From Liolophura sinensis (taxonomy: Eukaryota; Mollusca; Polyplacophora; Chitonida; Chitonidae): DNA of 64,000 nt. Both the position numbers and the translations under genes were made by a program. The notes below the pieces were generated by a model, which had not been told where the DNA came from, did no database searches, and saw only the letters and a list, made by a program, of their open reading frames with translations. The stretch's first letter is position 1, and each line of letters starts with the position of its first letter. Positions 12,256 through 23,648 of the stretch are shown here, one piece after another. Location of the stretch: positions 14,074,001-14,138,000 of the forward strand of contig NC_088307.1 of assembly GCF_032854445.1 (NCBI RefSeq), written 5' to 3'.

Positions 12256-12462
12256 CTTGGCGCTCAGCACTGTGAGGTTAGAGGATGAAAACAGGACTGG
12301 TTGGCCTAGTGTCTTCAGCAGGATATTTCATTGGTGGCAGCACTTTGGCAGCATGGACTCGCCCTGTCACAAGAAGTCACAGTATATGTACTCACACCTA
12401 ATGACTCCTAATCATCATATGACTGAAAAATTGTTACATGCGACATAAAATCCTGAGCATTA
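12256..12462 (+). mobile_element. SINE family 2 fragment
   Basis: Shares GGTTGGCCTAGTGTC, GTGGCAGCACTTT, CATGGACTCG and CATATGACTGAAAAATTGTT with the copies at 14470-14745 and 44688-44948. Non-coding. Confidence 0.65.
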
Positions 12463-12484
12463 CATTTGAGTATTGGATTGGTTT

Positions 12485-12714
12485 TACCCTTTTTATTCTT
12501 CTAAATTTTGGGACAGGTATTAATAATGTTGAAAGTAGAATAATGCATTTCTTTACCAGCCGTGTGGAAAAGTAAAGATATGAGTGTGTTGTTTATTAGA
12601 TGGTATAACCATGTGAGAGAAAAGAAACAATATACCTGCTAGAATTACATATATATCGGCTAAAATAAGCAGACCAGGTGTCCCAGAAATTAGAAGAAAT
12701 AGGGCAAGCAACAG
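12485..12714 (-). mobile_element. MITE family B copy, inverted relative to the one at 8574
   Basis: Ends are ACCCTTTTTATTCTTCTAAA and (reverse complement of the right end) CCCTATTTCTTCTAATTTCT. Interior word AAAAGTAAAGATATGAGT is the reverse complement of the interior of the 8574 copy. It lies immediately upstream of the first visible EEIG1-like exon. Confidence 0.7.
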
Positions 12715-12743
12715 TAAAATACAGTAAAATATTATGTGTATGA

Positions 12744-13899
<1,156 letters not shown>

Positions 13900-14469
13900 T
13901 AAAGTTCATAAAGTATATTTTATACTTATTTAAAGTTTTATATAAAGTTCACAAAGTTCATTTTATTATTCTTGAGTTCTCTTCTTATACAGCATGCTAA
14001 AACATTTAATGCGTTTCTGGCCAGTACATCGACGAATTACAAGACGCTTGATATTTTCCTGTAACAACACTCACCAAGACAGCTACCAAAACAGGTCCTA
14101 ACAGCAAATAGTGAGGTATTAGTACAGCATACTGTTAATCTTCAACCTCTAAGATTCGACCTCTAAAGTCTGTTGTGCAGTGGAATTTATGCATATAATT
14201 ATTATGAAAACGACACTAAAATGATTCCTTTGTGTGATTATAAAAGATTTAAAGCTTCATTAAACTGTGCAAATTCTTCTCTACACCCTATAGCTCTATC
14301 ACAGTATTTCCAAATATTGGTTGCAGAGGAGGGTTGAAAGGTTAAAGTATTTGAAGATAGATCTGAGATCTTTTTAATACATTAATCTTTTTTTTTTTGT
14401 TCATATTCGTTCATGTTTATGTCCATGTTCGTGTATTTAGGCTCATTATTGATTATGTGTATGTATCAG

Positions 14470-14745
14470 TGTCACTCAATGCTCTGTCTGCCACGATTGG
14501 CCGCTCAGTTCTGAAAGGCAAGAGCAAGGAAGTTGGAATGGTTGGCCTGGTGTCAGTATAATGTTACTTGGTGGGTTGTCATGTCTGGTGTCTTGTCTCC
14601 ATTCAGTGGTGCAGCACTTTAAAGGCATGGACTCAACGTAGCACATGAAGACACAATATGATATGTACACACACTTAATGGCCCCTAGTTGTCATATGAC
14701 TGAAATCGTTAAGTACAAAGTTACATTCCAAGCATACATACATCA
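14470..14745 (+). mobile_element. SINE family 2 copy in EEIG1-like intron
   Basis: Shares AATGGTTGGCCTGGTGTCAG, GGTGCAGCACTTTAAAGGCA, CATGGACTCAACG and a 3' end CATATGACTGAAATCGTTAA with the other family 2 copies, ending in AGCATACATACAT. Non-coding. Confidence 0.7.
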
Positions 14746-14928
14746 ATGCTCTACCAGGGAGATGGGCCATGTCTGTGTGGCTAAGACGCTTTTGAAGTGG
14801 ACACGTCCTCCGACTGAGCTATCTGGGCCAGTAATAATGTTCATTGAAGACCAGCTGTCTTTGTTCCTCCAGTATTGTGACATGTATATCACCTGTGTTC
14901 TCCATTCTATAAAGATATATGTCTTACA

Positions 14929-14991
14929 TGTCATATAAGTGAAATATTCTTGAGTATGGTGCAAAACTCCAGCCAAATAGATAAATAAATC
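14929..14991 (+). mobile_element. SINE family 1, 3'-end fragment
   Basis: Only the tail survives: TAAGTGAAATATTCTTGAGT, then a GGTGCAAAACTCCAGCCAAA variant and ATAAATAAAT. Confidence 0.75.
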
Positions 14992-15086
14992 TTTTAACGT
15001 CAGTATATTCAAATTTGCTCTAAAAAATACGTACAAAGACCAGACCAAGTTCTGATTAGTCCATGTATCTGTCACTCATATTGCAG

Positions 15087-15250
15087 CCCCTCCAATCAGA
15101 TTGGTGTGCGGAAATCCGGGGACATTGGGGAGGAGCTACAGCCTGAGGGTAAGGTGGAAGAGTGTAGTGAGGGGAGCCTGGCCTCCGGGAGCAGCGGCTT
15201 TGGCAGCCTGCCCAGGAAAGATAAACCCAATGTTAACGCACTGTCCTCAG
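15087..15250 (+). CDS. EEIG1-like exon c: low-complexity linker
   Basis: Acceptor CATATTGCAG, donor CAG|GTAAAC. Phase matches exon b (2+1) and exon d (1+2). Encodes a Ser/Gly/Glu-rich segment including SNQIGVRKSGDIGEELQPEG and SLASGSSGFGSLPRKD. Vertebrate homologues also have a poorly conserved Ser/Gly-rich linker after the NT-C2 domain. Called from phase, splice sites and position rather than from strong identity. Confidence 0.8.
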
Positions 15251-15467
15251 GTAAACATGCCTTAAGCTTACAACTGTTAGAATATAGAAGCAGTTCATTG
15301 CCATGCAAATATAACTATAGAATGGACACAGTTTTGGCTAGATTTACTCTTCCATATTTACCAAATACTTTAAAGAAATTATGAGTTTAATACATTTTTG
15401 GATAACAACGTGGGGTGGTTCAAAGTTAAAGTGCTACCTCGTCTATCAGTTTGCATGATATTAGTAA

Positions 15468-15656
15468 TGACCCATGAGCCTCTCACAAATGCGGTCGCTG
15501 TCCAGCTTATGTTGGGTTCATCTCCAGCAGTAGGTAGGAGGGCCTGCCAGCAACCTGGGGATGACAGTGGGTTTGCTCTGGGCCCGGCCCTTTTTCCTTC
15601 CATCATAAGTGAAAAACTCTTAAGTTCAGTGTAAAACACCAATCAGATAAATAAAT
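15468..15656 (+). mobile_element. SINE family 1 copy, degraded
   Basis: Order of landmarks is preserved: AATGACCCATGAGCCTCTCA, AATGCGGTCGCTGTCCAGCT, GGCCTGCCAGCAACCTGGGG, and the tail AGTGTAAAACACCAATCAGA followed by TAAATAAAT. It sits in the intron between exons c and d. Confidence 0.85.
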
Positions 15657-15805
15657 GAGTTTGTTCTGTTTGTAACACATGTATGATGTCATTATGATGA
15701 GCTGGGAAGGGAATGTTTGACGTCAATGAAATTCGTAGTCCTTTAATTAAACACTTTGATTCCTATGTCAGTCAATCAATAAATCAGTTTGTGGTCTGTT
15801 TGCAG

Positions 15806-15989
15806 GGTCGCAGTCAAGTATACAAACCGACTCTGACAGACCTGTGAAGGAGAGCGCGAAAGACTTTGAGCTGGGCCATTCTCGGAGTGCGAGCCAGGCG
15901 AGCCAGCAGTCCAGGGTGTCAGGCTATGGGTCACTACCTCACAGCCGACAATCCAGTGTGGGAGGGGACATAACTCATGGACACACGAG
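15806..15989 (+). CDS. EEIG1-like exon d: conserved Ser-rich motif
   Basis: Acceptor GTCTGTTTGCAG, donor GAG|GTTAGG. Encodes FELGHSRSASQASQQSRVSG followed by YGSLPHSRQSSVGGD, matching the human stretch [20 protein letters not shown]. The Ser/Arg pattern (HSRSAS, SRQSS) suggests phosphorylation sites. Leaves two bases that join exon e. Confidence 0.92.
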
Positions 15990-16433
15990 GTTAGGTTCTT
16001 CTCTGTCATGTGTGTTAGTTTTTGGTCCAACCCGTGAGCTCTGTTAGCCTTATTATACGTTATGTGCACCTACATGTAATTTGCAAAATCTTGTGAAGTC
16101 CTGGAGTTTGATTCTGGGTATTATGCCGTTACCGTTAAATTGAAATCCTGGAAGTCCTGATCTTGCATGCTGCTAGAATTCGTGGAGTTTCAATTCCTGT
16201 TCTTGACAACAAAGTCCATAAATTGGCAGGTCTGGTAATTTACATGTATGAAGAAGTCATGGAGCTTCATTCATGATTTTATTCAGACATGTTAAGTCAT
16301 GAGATTTGTTTCTTGAATGTACTTTACCTGTACTTGTATGTGCAAAGTTTTGATTGCAGTTTTTACTCCAAAGACAATGGGTTTAACAATACTCGGGTAT
16401 GGTTAATGACCAATCTAGGCATAACACCACCTT

Positions 16434-16496
16434 GTTGTCTAAGGGAAGATAACTCTGGTATATAGGTCATTACTGGGCTATCTTCCCTTAGACAAC
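16434..16496. repeat. Perfect 18-bp inverted repeat (hairpin)
   Basis: Arms GTTGTCTAAGGGAAGATA (16434-16451) and its exact reverse complement (16479-16496) are separated by 27 bases. The arm includes the recurrent AAGGGAAGATAACTCT word. Confidence 0.95.
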
Positions 16497-16874
16497 ATTC
16501 AGATGGCTATGGCTATGAGTACAGTTTCTCATAACCTTTGCAATAAATCTTATTTGTGATTTTTCTGTCTTTTACCAGTCACCACACGAATGTGTAAGTT
16601 GTTAAACACTGGTAAAACTTCTGTGTGCTGTGCTCAGCTTTTATCTGTCTTTTTTTGCCAGAACCTAATGTTCATATAGATGCACCGTATAATACACTTT
16701 GTCTGGCGTGATCATAGAAGTCATTTTTGTTTGGTAGAGATAATTTGTAAACATTTGCTTGTAGATTGTTTTGCACCCAACCTGTAGTAAAGTGCACTAC
16801 TTCTGTAGTTGGTAAAAATGTAGACTTGTTTTCGTTTGCCTGCATTATGGCACATTACACTGTATGTTTTGACA

Positions 16875-17062
16875 TGGCAAGACCCAGGAGCCTCCCACCA
16901 ATGCAGATGGTGGGAGTTCAAGTCCAGCTCTTTCTGGTTTCCTCTCATGAACTGAACTCCTCTTCTTGCCGGTTTCCTCCCTCCATAATTTTAACTGCCG
17001 TCGTGAAAATAAAATACAAGTATTTTGAGTACGGCTTAAAACACCAATCAAATAAATAATTA
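16875..17062 (+). mobile_element. SINE family 1 copy, internally shortened
   Basis: Landmarks ACCCAGGAGCCTCCCACCAA, GAGTTCAAGTCCAGCTC, AACTGCCGTCGTGAAAATAA and TTGAGTACGGCTTAAAACAC followed by AATAAATAA. The central CCGGGCTCTGCC box is eroded. Confidence 0.85.
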
Positions 17063-17149
17063 AGAAAGTGAACAAAATTAATGTACTTTGTCGAATTTTG
17101 AAAAAGCTGGGAACACATTCACATACATCCTGCCCCCGTGTTAAAATAG

Positions 17150-17352
17150 GCACATTGAAGATGAAAACCCTCCCCCCCCATCCCCACTCCTTGACGCTGC
17201 TGTTTTGAAATAAGCGGAGTCTCCCCGTGTTATTAAAGTAGGCACGTTGCCCCCCCCCATGTTAAAATGGGCATATTTGCCCTCCAATGTTAAAATAGAC
17301 ATATTGACAACTACCCCCCCCCCCCCAACTTTTTTTTCCTTTTTTTTTTTTA
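17150..17352. repeat. Short degenerate repeat with C runs
   Basis: Three to four rough copies of GTTAAAATAGRCAYRTTG separated by CCCCCC tracts. The homopolymer runs make copy boundaries uncertain. Confidence 0.6.
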
Positions 17353-17835
17353 TAAATAGTCTCATTAATCTTATTTAAGACCACATTAATTGCCATGGAT
17401 TCCCACTGTCAGTTGATATCCATGTACTGCATGTATATAGCAATGGTACTAACCTTTATAGTCAGCTTGTTAACACACTCCATAGGACATCTCTTTTATT
17501 TATGTTAAATACAGAGTGAAGCTCTGTCAGTAGGCTCAGCAAATGCTGGTGCGTTGCTTGAACTTGAATAATAGGTTGCCTGGTGATTGACTGACAACAA
17601 CCGAATTGTGTGCTGAATTTGAGGGCAAAATGTAATACACTTGATTTGATTGTCCTGTTTTCTGATTAATTGTTTCTTTGAAAATGTACTGACAATTTGA
17701 AATTGAATGCTCTAGCACTAACACGTTTTTATATATCTGAAGTCATGACTGCGTGTTACATGTACACATGTGTACTGTGCATTATGTATAGATAGACTGG
17801 GCATTAGTATGCATCATATGTGATATGGTTACATA

Positions 17836-18318
17836 CTGTAATTCTCCAACCTTTCACATTTTTTCCAAGGTGTTTATTCACGCACACTTTGAAAGCATTA
17901 GTCTGTGTTGACTGATAAAAATTATACTTATTGTGAAGCCTTGACCATGGCCAGTTCAAATGTCGTGGTGTTGTCTCCAAAATCAAATATTTATTTATTT
18001 GTTTAATTGGTATTTTACGCTGTACTCAAGAATATTTCACTTATACGACGTCGGTTAGCATTATGGCGGCAGGAAACCAGGCAGAGCCCGCGGGAAACCC
18101 GTGACCATCTGCAGGTTGCTGGCAGACCTTCCCGCTTACGGCTGGAGAGGAAGCCAGCATGAGCTGGACTTGAACTCACAGGGACCTTATTGGTGAGAAG
18201 CTCCTGGGTCATTACGCTGCACTAGCGCGCTGAGCCACGCCAAAATCAAATAAAAAATGTACATAAATTGCAATGAAAGTTGGTCTTTCAAATGTGAAAA
18301 GGTTGAGGAATGACGGTA
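17836..18318 (-). mobile_element. MITE family A copy, interrupted by a SINE
   Basis: Terminal inverted repeats CTGTAATTCTCCAACCTTTC (left) and, reverse-complemented from the right, CCGTCATTCCTCAACCTTTT. Interior matches the copies at 10668 and (reverse complement) 34755. The SINE at 17989-18239 splits it, showing the MITE is older than that SINE insertion. Confidence 0.8.
17977..18251 (-). mobile_element. Near-full SINE family 1 with target-site duplication, nested in MITE A
   Basis: The SINE at 17989-18239 is flanked by CCAAAATCAAAT at 17977-17988 and 18240-18251. On the minus strand it reads tRNA-like head (GTGGCTCAGCGCGCTAGTGC), body and tail. Removing it and one duplication copy restores the MITE interior seen in the other copies. 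Confidence 0.93.
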
Positions 18319-18847
18319 GCATGTATGTACATGTATATATACACCTGTACAAGTTCATTAGCTGTTTGATGGTTTAATAGTTTAATTTTTAATAGTTAGT
18401 AGTTTAATTGCCAAACTAAAAACATTTTTCATGCACTAATAAAATGGAGTTGAAATCTAATGACATGATCTGTTCAGATACCAAGTCTTAGTTGTTTTGT
18501 ATAATGTTCACACCCAGCCAAAAAGTACATTCAAATCAATAGTAATTTGATTGAAGAAAATAAAACTACATTATAGGAGAATTAAGTGAAGCATATTTAA
18601 AAACTTCCTTGGAAAGATACATATACATCTTGGGTACAACCAGTTTAAAATAAAGCTATAGGTTGCCAAGGTTACCACAAAATACAGGTGATTTTGTCAC
18701 ACGTGTGCACCTGCTCGGCATGTTTACATCAGTCTGTTGCCAGATGAAGTATCAGATCTGTCAGACTTTTGACTGTCTCATAGATGACGTTAATAAAATG
18801 ATTTAAATAATTCTTACACTACCACTTTTTTATTGTTGTGCTTTCAG

Positions 18848-18902
18848 AAGTCCTAGTGTTGGTTCAGCGACCAGTGATATCATCAAAGCTGAAAGACGAC
18901 GG
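18848..18902 (+). CDS. EEIG1-like exon e: short 55-base exon
   Basis: Acceptor TTGTGCTTTCAG, donor CGG|GTAAGG. AG from exon d plus A gives Arg, then SPSVGSATSDIIKAERRR. The basic end lines up with the RRKK region before the C-terminal conserved segment in vertebrates. Ends in phase 0. Confidence 0.85.
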
Positions 18903-20387
18903 GTAAGGCAAATCCATGCCAAAATAACTTCGTTCTTCTTTGTATAATTTATTTTGGTATTTTTATGTTAAAATATTTTATCTTTAAACTTTAAATTTTA
19001 ATGACCAGAAATGCACTATGCTTTGACACAGTAATGAACTTAACTACCTAGTGCTGAAAAAAGGTATTTGAACATTATGTTTCCAGAACTGTATGTTGAG
19101 CCATTCAGTTTGTAATATTAGTGAAAGGATTGGATGCTGTTGTGAAAAGCTGCAGAGCTGAGGAGATTTGGTTAGTGAGGATTGGATGCTGCTGTGAAAA
19201 GCTGCGGAGCTGAGGAGTTTGGTTAGTGAGGATTGGATGCTACTGTGAAAAGCTGCGGAGCTGAGGTGATTTGGTTAGTGGGGATTGGATGCTGCTGTGA
19301 AAAGCTGCGGAGCTGAGGAGTTTGGTTAGTGGGGATTGGATGCCGCTGTGAAAAGTTGCAGAGCTGAGGGGATTTGGTCAGTGAAGATTGGATGCTGCTG
19401 TGAAAAGTTGCAGAGCTGAGGGGATTTGGTCAGTGAAGATTGGATGCTGCTGTGAAAAGTTGCAGAGCTGAGAGGTTTTGGTTAGTGAGGATTGGATGCT
19501 GCTGTGAAAAGTTGCAGAGCTGAGGGGTTTTGGTTAGTGAGGATTGGACGATGTTATGAAAAGCTGCAGAGCTGAGAGGTTTTGGTTAGTGAGGATTGGA
19601 TGATGTTGTGAAAAGTTGCAGAGCTGAGGGGTTTTGGTTAGGATTGGATGCTGCTGTGAGAAGTTGCAGAGCTGAGGGGTTTTGGTTAGTGAGGATTGCA
19701 TGCTGTTGTGAAAAGCTGCAGAGCTGAGGGGATTTGGTTAGTGAAGATTGGATACTGCTGTGAAAAGTTGCAGAGCTGAGGGGATTTGGTTAGTGAGGAT
19801 TGGATGCTGCTGTGAAAAGCTGCAGAGCTGAGGGGATTTGGTTAGTGAGGATTGAATGATGTGAAAATTTGCAGAGCTGAGAGGTTTTGGTTAGTGAGGA
19901 TTGGATGCTGCTGGGAAAAGTTGCGGAGCGGAGGGGTTTGGTTAGTGAAGATTGGATGCTGCTGTGAGAAGTTGCAGAGCTGAGGGGATTTGGTTAGTGA
20001 GGATTGGATGCTGCTGTGAAAAGCTGCAGAGCTGAGGGGATTTGGTTAGTGAAGATTGGATGCTGCTGTGAAAAGTTGCAGAGCTGAGGGGTTTTGGTTT
20101 GTGAGAATTGGATGCTGCTGTGAAAAGCTGCAGAGCTGTGAGGTTTTGGTTAGTGGTGCTCCTGTTTTAATAAAAGATTTAACATCCTTTCCTATATTCA
20201 TTATCCTTTGTGGCAGTCACAAACAGCTTGTATTTAAAAGTTCTCTTGAAAATTGAGTGGAATGCTTAGATGTGAAGGTTTAGGCTGTTAAATTAACCAC
20301 GGAAATTAAACTGCTTGGCCAAATGGTACTTGGTCATACATACGTTAACTCGAAGGGTTACATGTCTTGTGTAATTTCATGTCACAG
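18903..20387 (+). other. EEIG1-like intron dominated by a minisatellite
   Basis: Around two thirds of this intron is the 52-bp array at 19127-20155; the remainder is AT-rich without features. Confidence 0.8.
19127..20155. repeat. 52-bp intronic minisatellite, about 20 copies
   Basis: The unit is GGATTGGATGCTGCTGTGAA, AAGCTGCAGAGCTGAGGGGA, TTTGGTTAGTGA. Variants alternate (AAGCTGC/AAGTTGC, GGGGATTTGG/GAGGTTTTGG), and one copy is shortened (about 19850-19900). The open frame near 20056 is array-derived. Confidence 0.95.
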
Positions 20388-20502
20388 AAATTTGAGGAAA
20401 CTCTAAAGGAGCGTCGCGTAGATGCAACTCGGGTGAACGCTGAGGATTTGGTGGAACAACTGATACAAGACACAGATTTGGGCGCAGATGAAGGCGATGA
20501 GT
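20388..20502 (+). CDS. EEIG1-like exon f: conserved C-terminal helical segment
   Basis: Acceptor TTCATGTCACAG, donor GAGT|GTGAGT. Encodes KFEETLKERRVDATRVNAED followed by LVEQLIQDTDLGADEGDE, matching vertebrate [20 protein letters not shown]. Reads on into the intron only briefly. One base is left for exon g. Confidence 0.92.
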
Positions 20503-20721
20503 GTGAGTGTGCGGTAGACTTTTCAGATAGCTTGATTATCTTCCCCTGAAACTGCACAAAATGTTTCCAGTTTAAGTGGGTGAATTGCCTGTGGGGTGGT
20601 GATCATGGTGATTAAGGTGTGGGTAAACAGGTAAGTTAACATACTGTTTTGGGCTACATGGGAAAAGGCATCCCATTGACAAGGATAAAAGTAGCAGGTA
20701 GTGTTATGAAACACCTAAATC

Positions 20722-20925
20722 ATAGCATCAGGATCCTCTCACCAATGCATTGCTGTGAGTTCAAGTCCAGCTCATGCAGGCTTCCTCTCCGGTCAAAGGT
20801 CTAGCAGCAACCTGCAGATGGTCATGGGTTTCCTTCAGGTTTTGTCTGGTTTCTTCCCAGGCTAGCCGCTGTTGTAGAAGTGAAATATTCCTGAGTACCC
20901 AATCAAATAAATAAATAAATAATAG
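20722..20925 (+). mobile_element. SINE family 1 copy
   Basis: GTGAGTTCAAGTCCAGCTCA, AGCAACCTGCAGATGGTCAT, GTAGAAGTGAAATATTCCTG and AATAAATAAATAAATAAT tail; head truncated, and the segment GCATAAAACA before the tail is deleted. Confidence 0.88.
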
Positions 20926-21485
20926 TAGCATCATAATGTGTCATATAAAAATAACATGCAGAAAAGTCCATACAGACAGTATTAAGAATGAGATACTCTT
21001 TTGCGAAGTGAACTTTAAACTGCAGTCTTCAGAGAAACTGTAAATGACCTTGAATGTTACTCTGGGAGGCAAATGATTGACAATATCAACGTAACTTATA
21101 GTACTGAAACTCACATTTTCAAACACCCCTTCTAAACACACATCGAAACACTTTTCTAAGATCATTGGAACTCCCAGAATAGGGCAAAATGAGCAAATTT
21201 TATAGCCATGGATGGAAATTTGGGCCCTTTTATACTGTCACCACCTTTAGTTCTTCTGAGAGAAGATACAAATGATATTATAGCTTCCTACTGACGGAGT
21301 ATGCTCTACAAAACTGTACAGCTTTTCATATTTTTGCATATCACCTTATTGTTTTCAAAATAAAACACTTTATGAAAACAATCTGTAAGAAAATCCAACA
21401 TGATTCAGGTATTTTTCTAAGGAGTTTGTGGGTTGCCATGTGACCTTGGAGACAACAAGCACCCAGCATTACTCATGTGCCTATT

Positions 21486-21749
21486 GGGGGCCTCCGTGGC
21501 TCAGTTGGTTAGCGCACTAGCGCCTCCTAATGACCCAGAGGCCTCTCAACAATGCGGTCGCTGTGAGTTAAAGTCCAGCTCATGCTGGCTTCCCATCCGG
21601 CCCTATGCGGGAAGGTCTGCCAGCAACCTGTGGATGGTGGTTGGTTTTCGCCGAGCTCTGCCCGGTTTCTTACCGCTGGCCACGGTTGTAGAAGTGAAAT
21701 ATTCCTGAGTACAGCATAAAACACCAATCAAATAAATAAATAAATGAAT
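21486..21749 (+). mobile_element. Full-length SINE family 1 copy
   Basis: The tRNA-like head is intact: GGGGGCCTCCGTGGCTCAGT then TGGTTAGCGCACTAGCGC, followed by body boxes and the tail CATAAAACACCAATCAAATA with ATAAATAAATGA. Imperfect target-site repeats CATGTGCCTATT / CATGGGCATATT flank it. This copy and the one at 30969 define the family consensus: tRNA-derived head, conserved central domain, and LINE-like tail. It resembles SINE families described across molluscs (V-SINE/RUDI or MetaSINE types); I cannot assign a name without a search. Confidence 0.92.
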
Positions 21750-22038
21750 CATGGGCATATTTATATACTCTAGCATTCATTGAAGATCAACAGTATGCCA
21801 TGCAAAGTTTTTTTTTTACGTAAAATGTTGGAAAGTTTGTGAGTAGCTTGCCAGTGCTAGCCATCACATCTTCAGTTTTGCAGGTGAAAAAATCTTCAGT
21901 TTTTAGTGTCAATGACTTTCATTTTTGTTTGGGGTCAACCTAATCATTGTAGAGGACACAAAATGTGTTAAAGAATGGTAATAAATCTTTTGGAATGCGA
22001 CAGGCAAGTTAAAATGTTACCTTATTGCATTATTTCAG

Positions 22039-22091
22039 CCTCTGGTCTTCAACTCTTAGTGGGTAAAGATGGAACCACTGCCCTCAGGTAG
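22039..22091 (+). CDS. EEIG1-like exon g: probable terminal exon
   Basis: Acceptor TTGCATTATTTCAG. T from exon f plus CC gives Ser, then SGLQLLVGKDGTTALR and TAG at 22089-22091; this matches vertebrate NLRLFVSRDGSATLSG. The stop overlaps a possible donor, CTCAG|GTAGTG, at 22087/22088. Vertebrate proteins continue about 20 residues, so the exon may splice onward; a candidate is 23501-23648. Confidence 0.8.
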
Positions 22092-23500
22092 TGATCTGGG
22101 CAACTTTAACCATGTAGCAACCTGCTGTCAACGGTACTGCTGTACAACTGTTGATCATTTGTAATCTCCATCCTCATTGGACTATATCTGGACCAATCAT
22201 GGAACCACATACATAGTCATGGACTCATTGTAGCACTGCCCTGTGTAAACCAAATAGGAGGATTTGTTCTGCTGTTTAAAGGGAGAAATTCCTTGTCAAA
22301 ATGGAACTTTTAAAGAAAGCTGGAAATAACTAGATGTAGATGCACAGTTGAGGTGCATGCAGATCATGAGTTCAAAAATTTGTTATGAAAATTGAAATTA
22401 TATACCATGAATTGTTGGGTTGGTGTGGATTTTACAAACAGTTTACATGTATATTTTTCAGAATCAAGTAGTTATTAACTTTGACCATTTTTTGAAATTC
22501 CCTTTCTGTCTGAACCAATCGGATTGTCTCTTTCTGTATTTCCAATCAGACCAATGGTGTATCTGTTTTTGAACCTTTTAATCCCCATGAAGTTAATGTT
22601 ACAGCTTGTATGTGTGGCTCAAATCTTGCTTAAAATGACCAATCACAGCAAAGTTTAAAAATTTTGCTCTTTTAATTAATCATACAAAATCAGTCACAGT
22701 GCAATTTTCAGTAAAAATTCTTATTTTATTCAGGTTTTTTTTTATTCTTTTGTAACATCCATAGATCCAAGCTGTGTGTAATCAGTTTTTTCTGCTTTTA
22801 AGCTCAGTTTTTGTTTTTGTTTTTTTTCTTTTTTTTTTGTTGAGGACCAGGTTTATCATAACTTAACACATACTAACTGCTGATGCACTGTGTTTTCTTT
22901 CATTAATGTTCTTTTGTCATGTATTTTTTGGCCTTGTGCTACAAATGTAACACCTTTGTTTCACATTGTGTACGTGTATGTAGGTATTGCTCATTCTGCT
23001 GGAAAGCTTAGAAGTCAGCAAGAAGTCAGCCATACATATACCTGCAGTTTGACCCTTCCCAATCAGTATCATATACAAAACTCTTCGCTACTCAGCGTGA
23101 TGCTGGTTAAGTTAATAATGAATATACATAAGACAATCGGACGTTGTGCATTTGTTTGACCTCCCTCTGTATATAACCATGGCATGCATGGGCCATTTTA
23201 TATATTTGTATATATATATATATATATATATATAATGGCTGTTGAGTTTGGTAGTATTTTGTAGTGTAGACATCATATCATCTGTGTTCATCTGTTTTTG
23301 TCTTTTTGAATCAGAATGACTCAATATCTTACTTTCTTGTTAAGATCATGTGGCTAACCTTGCTTGGTTTTTAGTTTCTCATTTTACACGAACAGCTGAT
23401 ACAAACAAACCAAAAAAAGGAAAAACCACTTGTGATATTCTGCGACAGCATTCTGGGGAGTGGTAAATATTCTATAATGTCTTCGCTGGTATGCATGTAG

Positions 23501-23648
23501 GAAAAAGTTGTTCGGACAGAACTTTCCAGATGGTGGTTCAAAAGTAAGTCAGATTTTGAAGTGCTTTAAGGCTACAACTGCAACCAGAAGAACTACTGTG
23601 GTTTACAGTACAACAAAGATAGAACCATGTCAAGTAAAACCGTCGTAA
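23501..23648 (+). CDS. Candidate alternative last exon of EEIG1-like gene
   Basis: After ATGCATGTAG the phase carried from a donor at 22087 would give AG+G, then KKLFGQNFPDGGSK and a further open run to TAA at 23646-23648 (internal donor AAA|GTAAGT at 23544 is also possible). It does not resemble the vertebrate C-terminus, so support is only phase and openness. Confidence 0.2.

Larger units (their letters stand above)
15990..18847 (+). other. Large EEIG1-like intron (2.9 kb)
   Basis: Holds two SINEs, a MITE with a nested SINE, a perfect 18-bp inverted repeat, and C-rich homopolymer tracts at 17170-17340 within a short imprecise repeat (CATGTTAAAATGGGCATATT-like units). No additional exon is required by phase. 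Confidence 0.7.
20503..22038 (+). other. EEIG1-like intron with two SINEs
   Basis: Contains the SINEs at 20722 and 21486 and otherwise AT-rich sequence. No further exon is needed to keep phase between exons f and g. Confidence 0.75.

Noticed and set aside
14755-14835. tRNA gene on the minus strand
   Set aside because: Two incomplete tRNA-like heads overlap and neither has matching acceptor arms.
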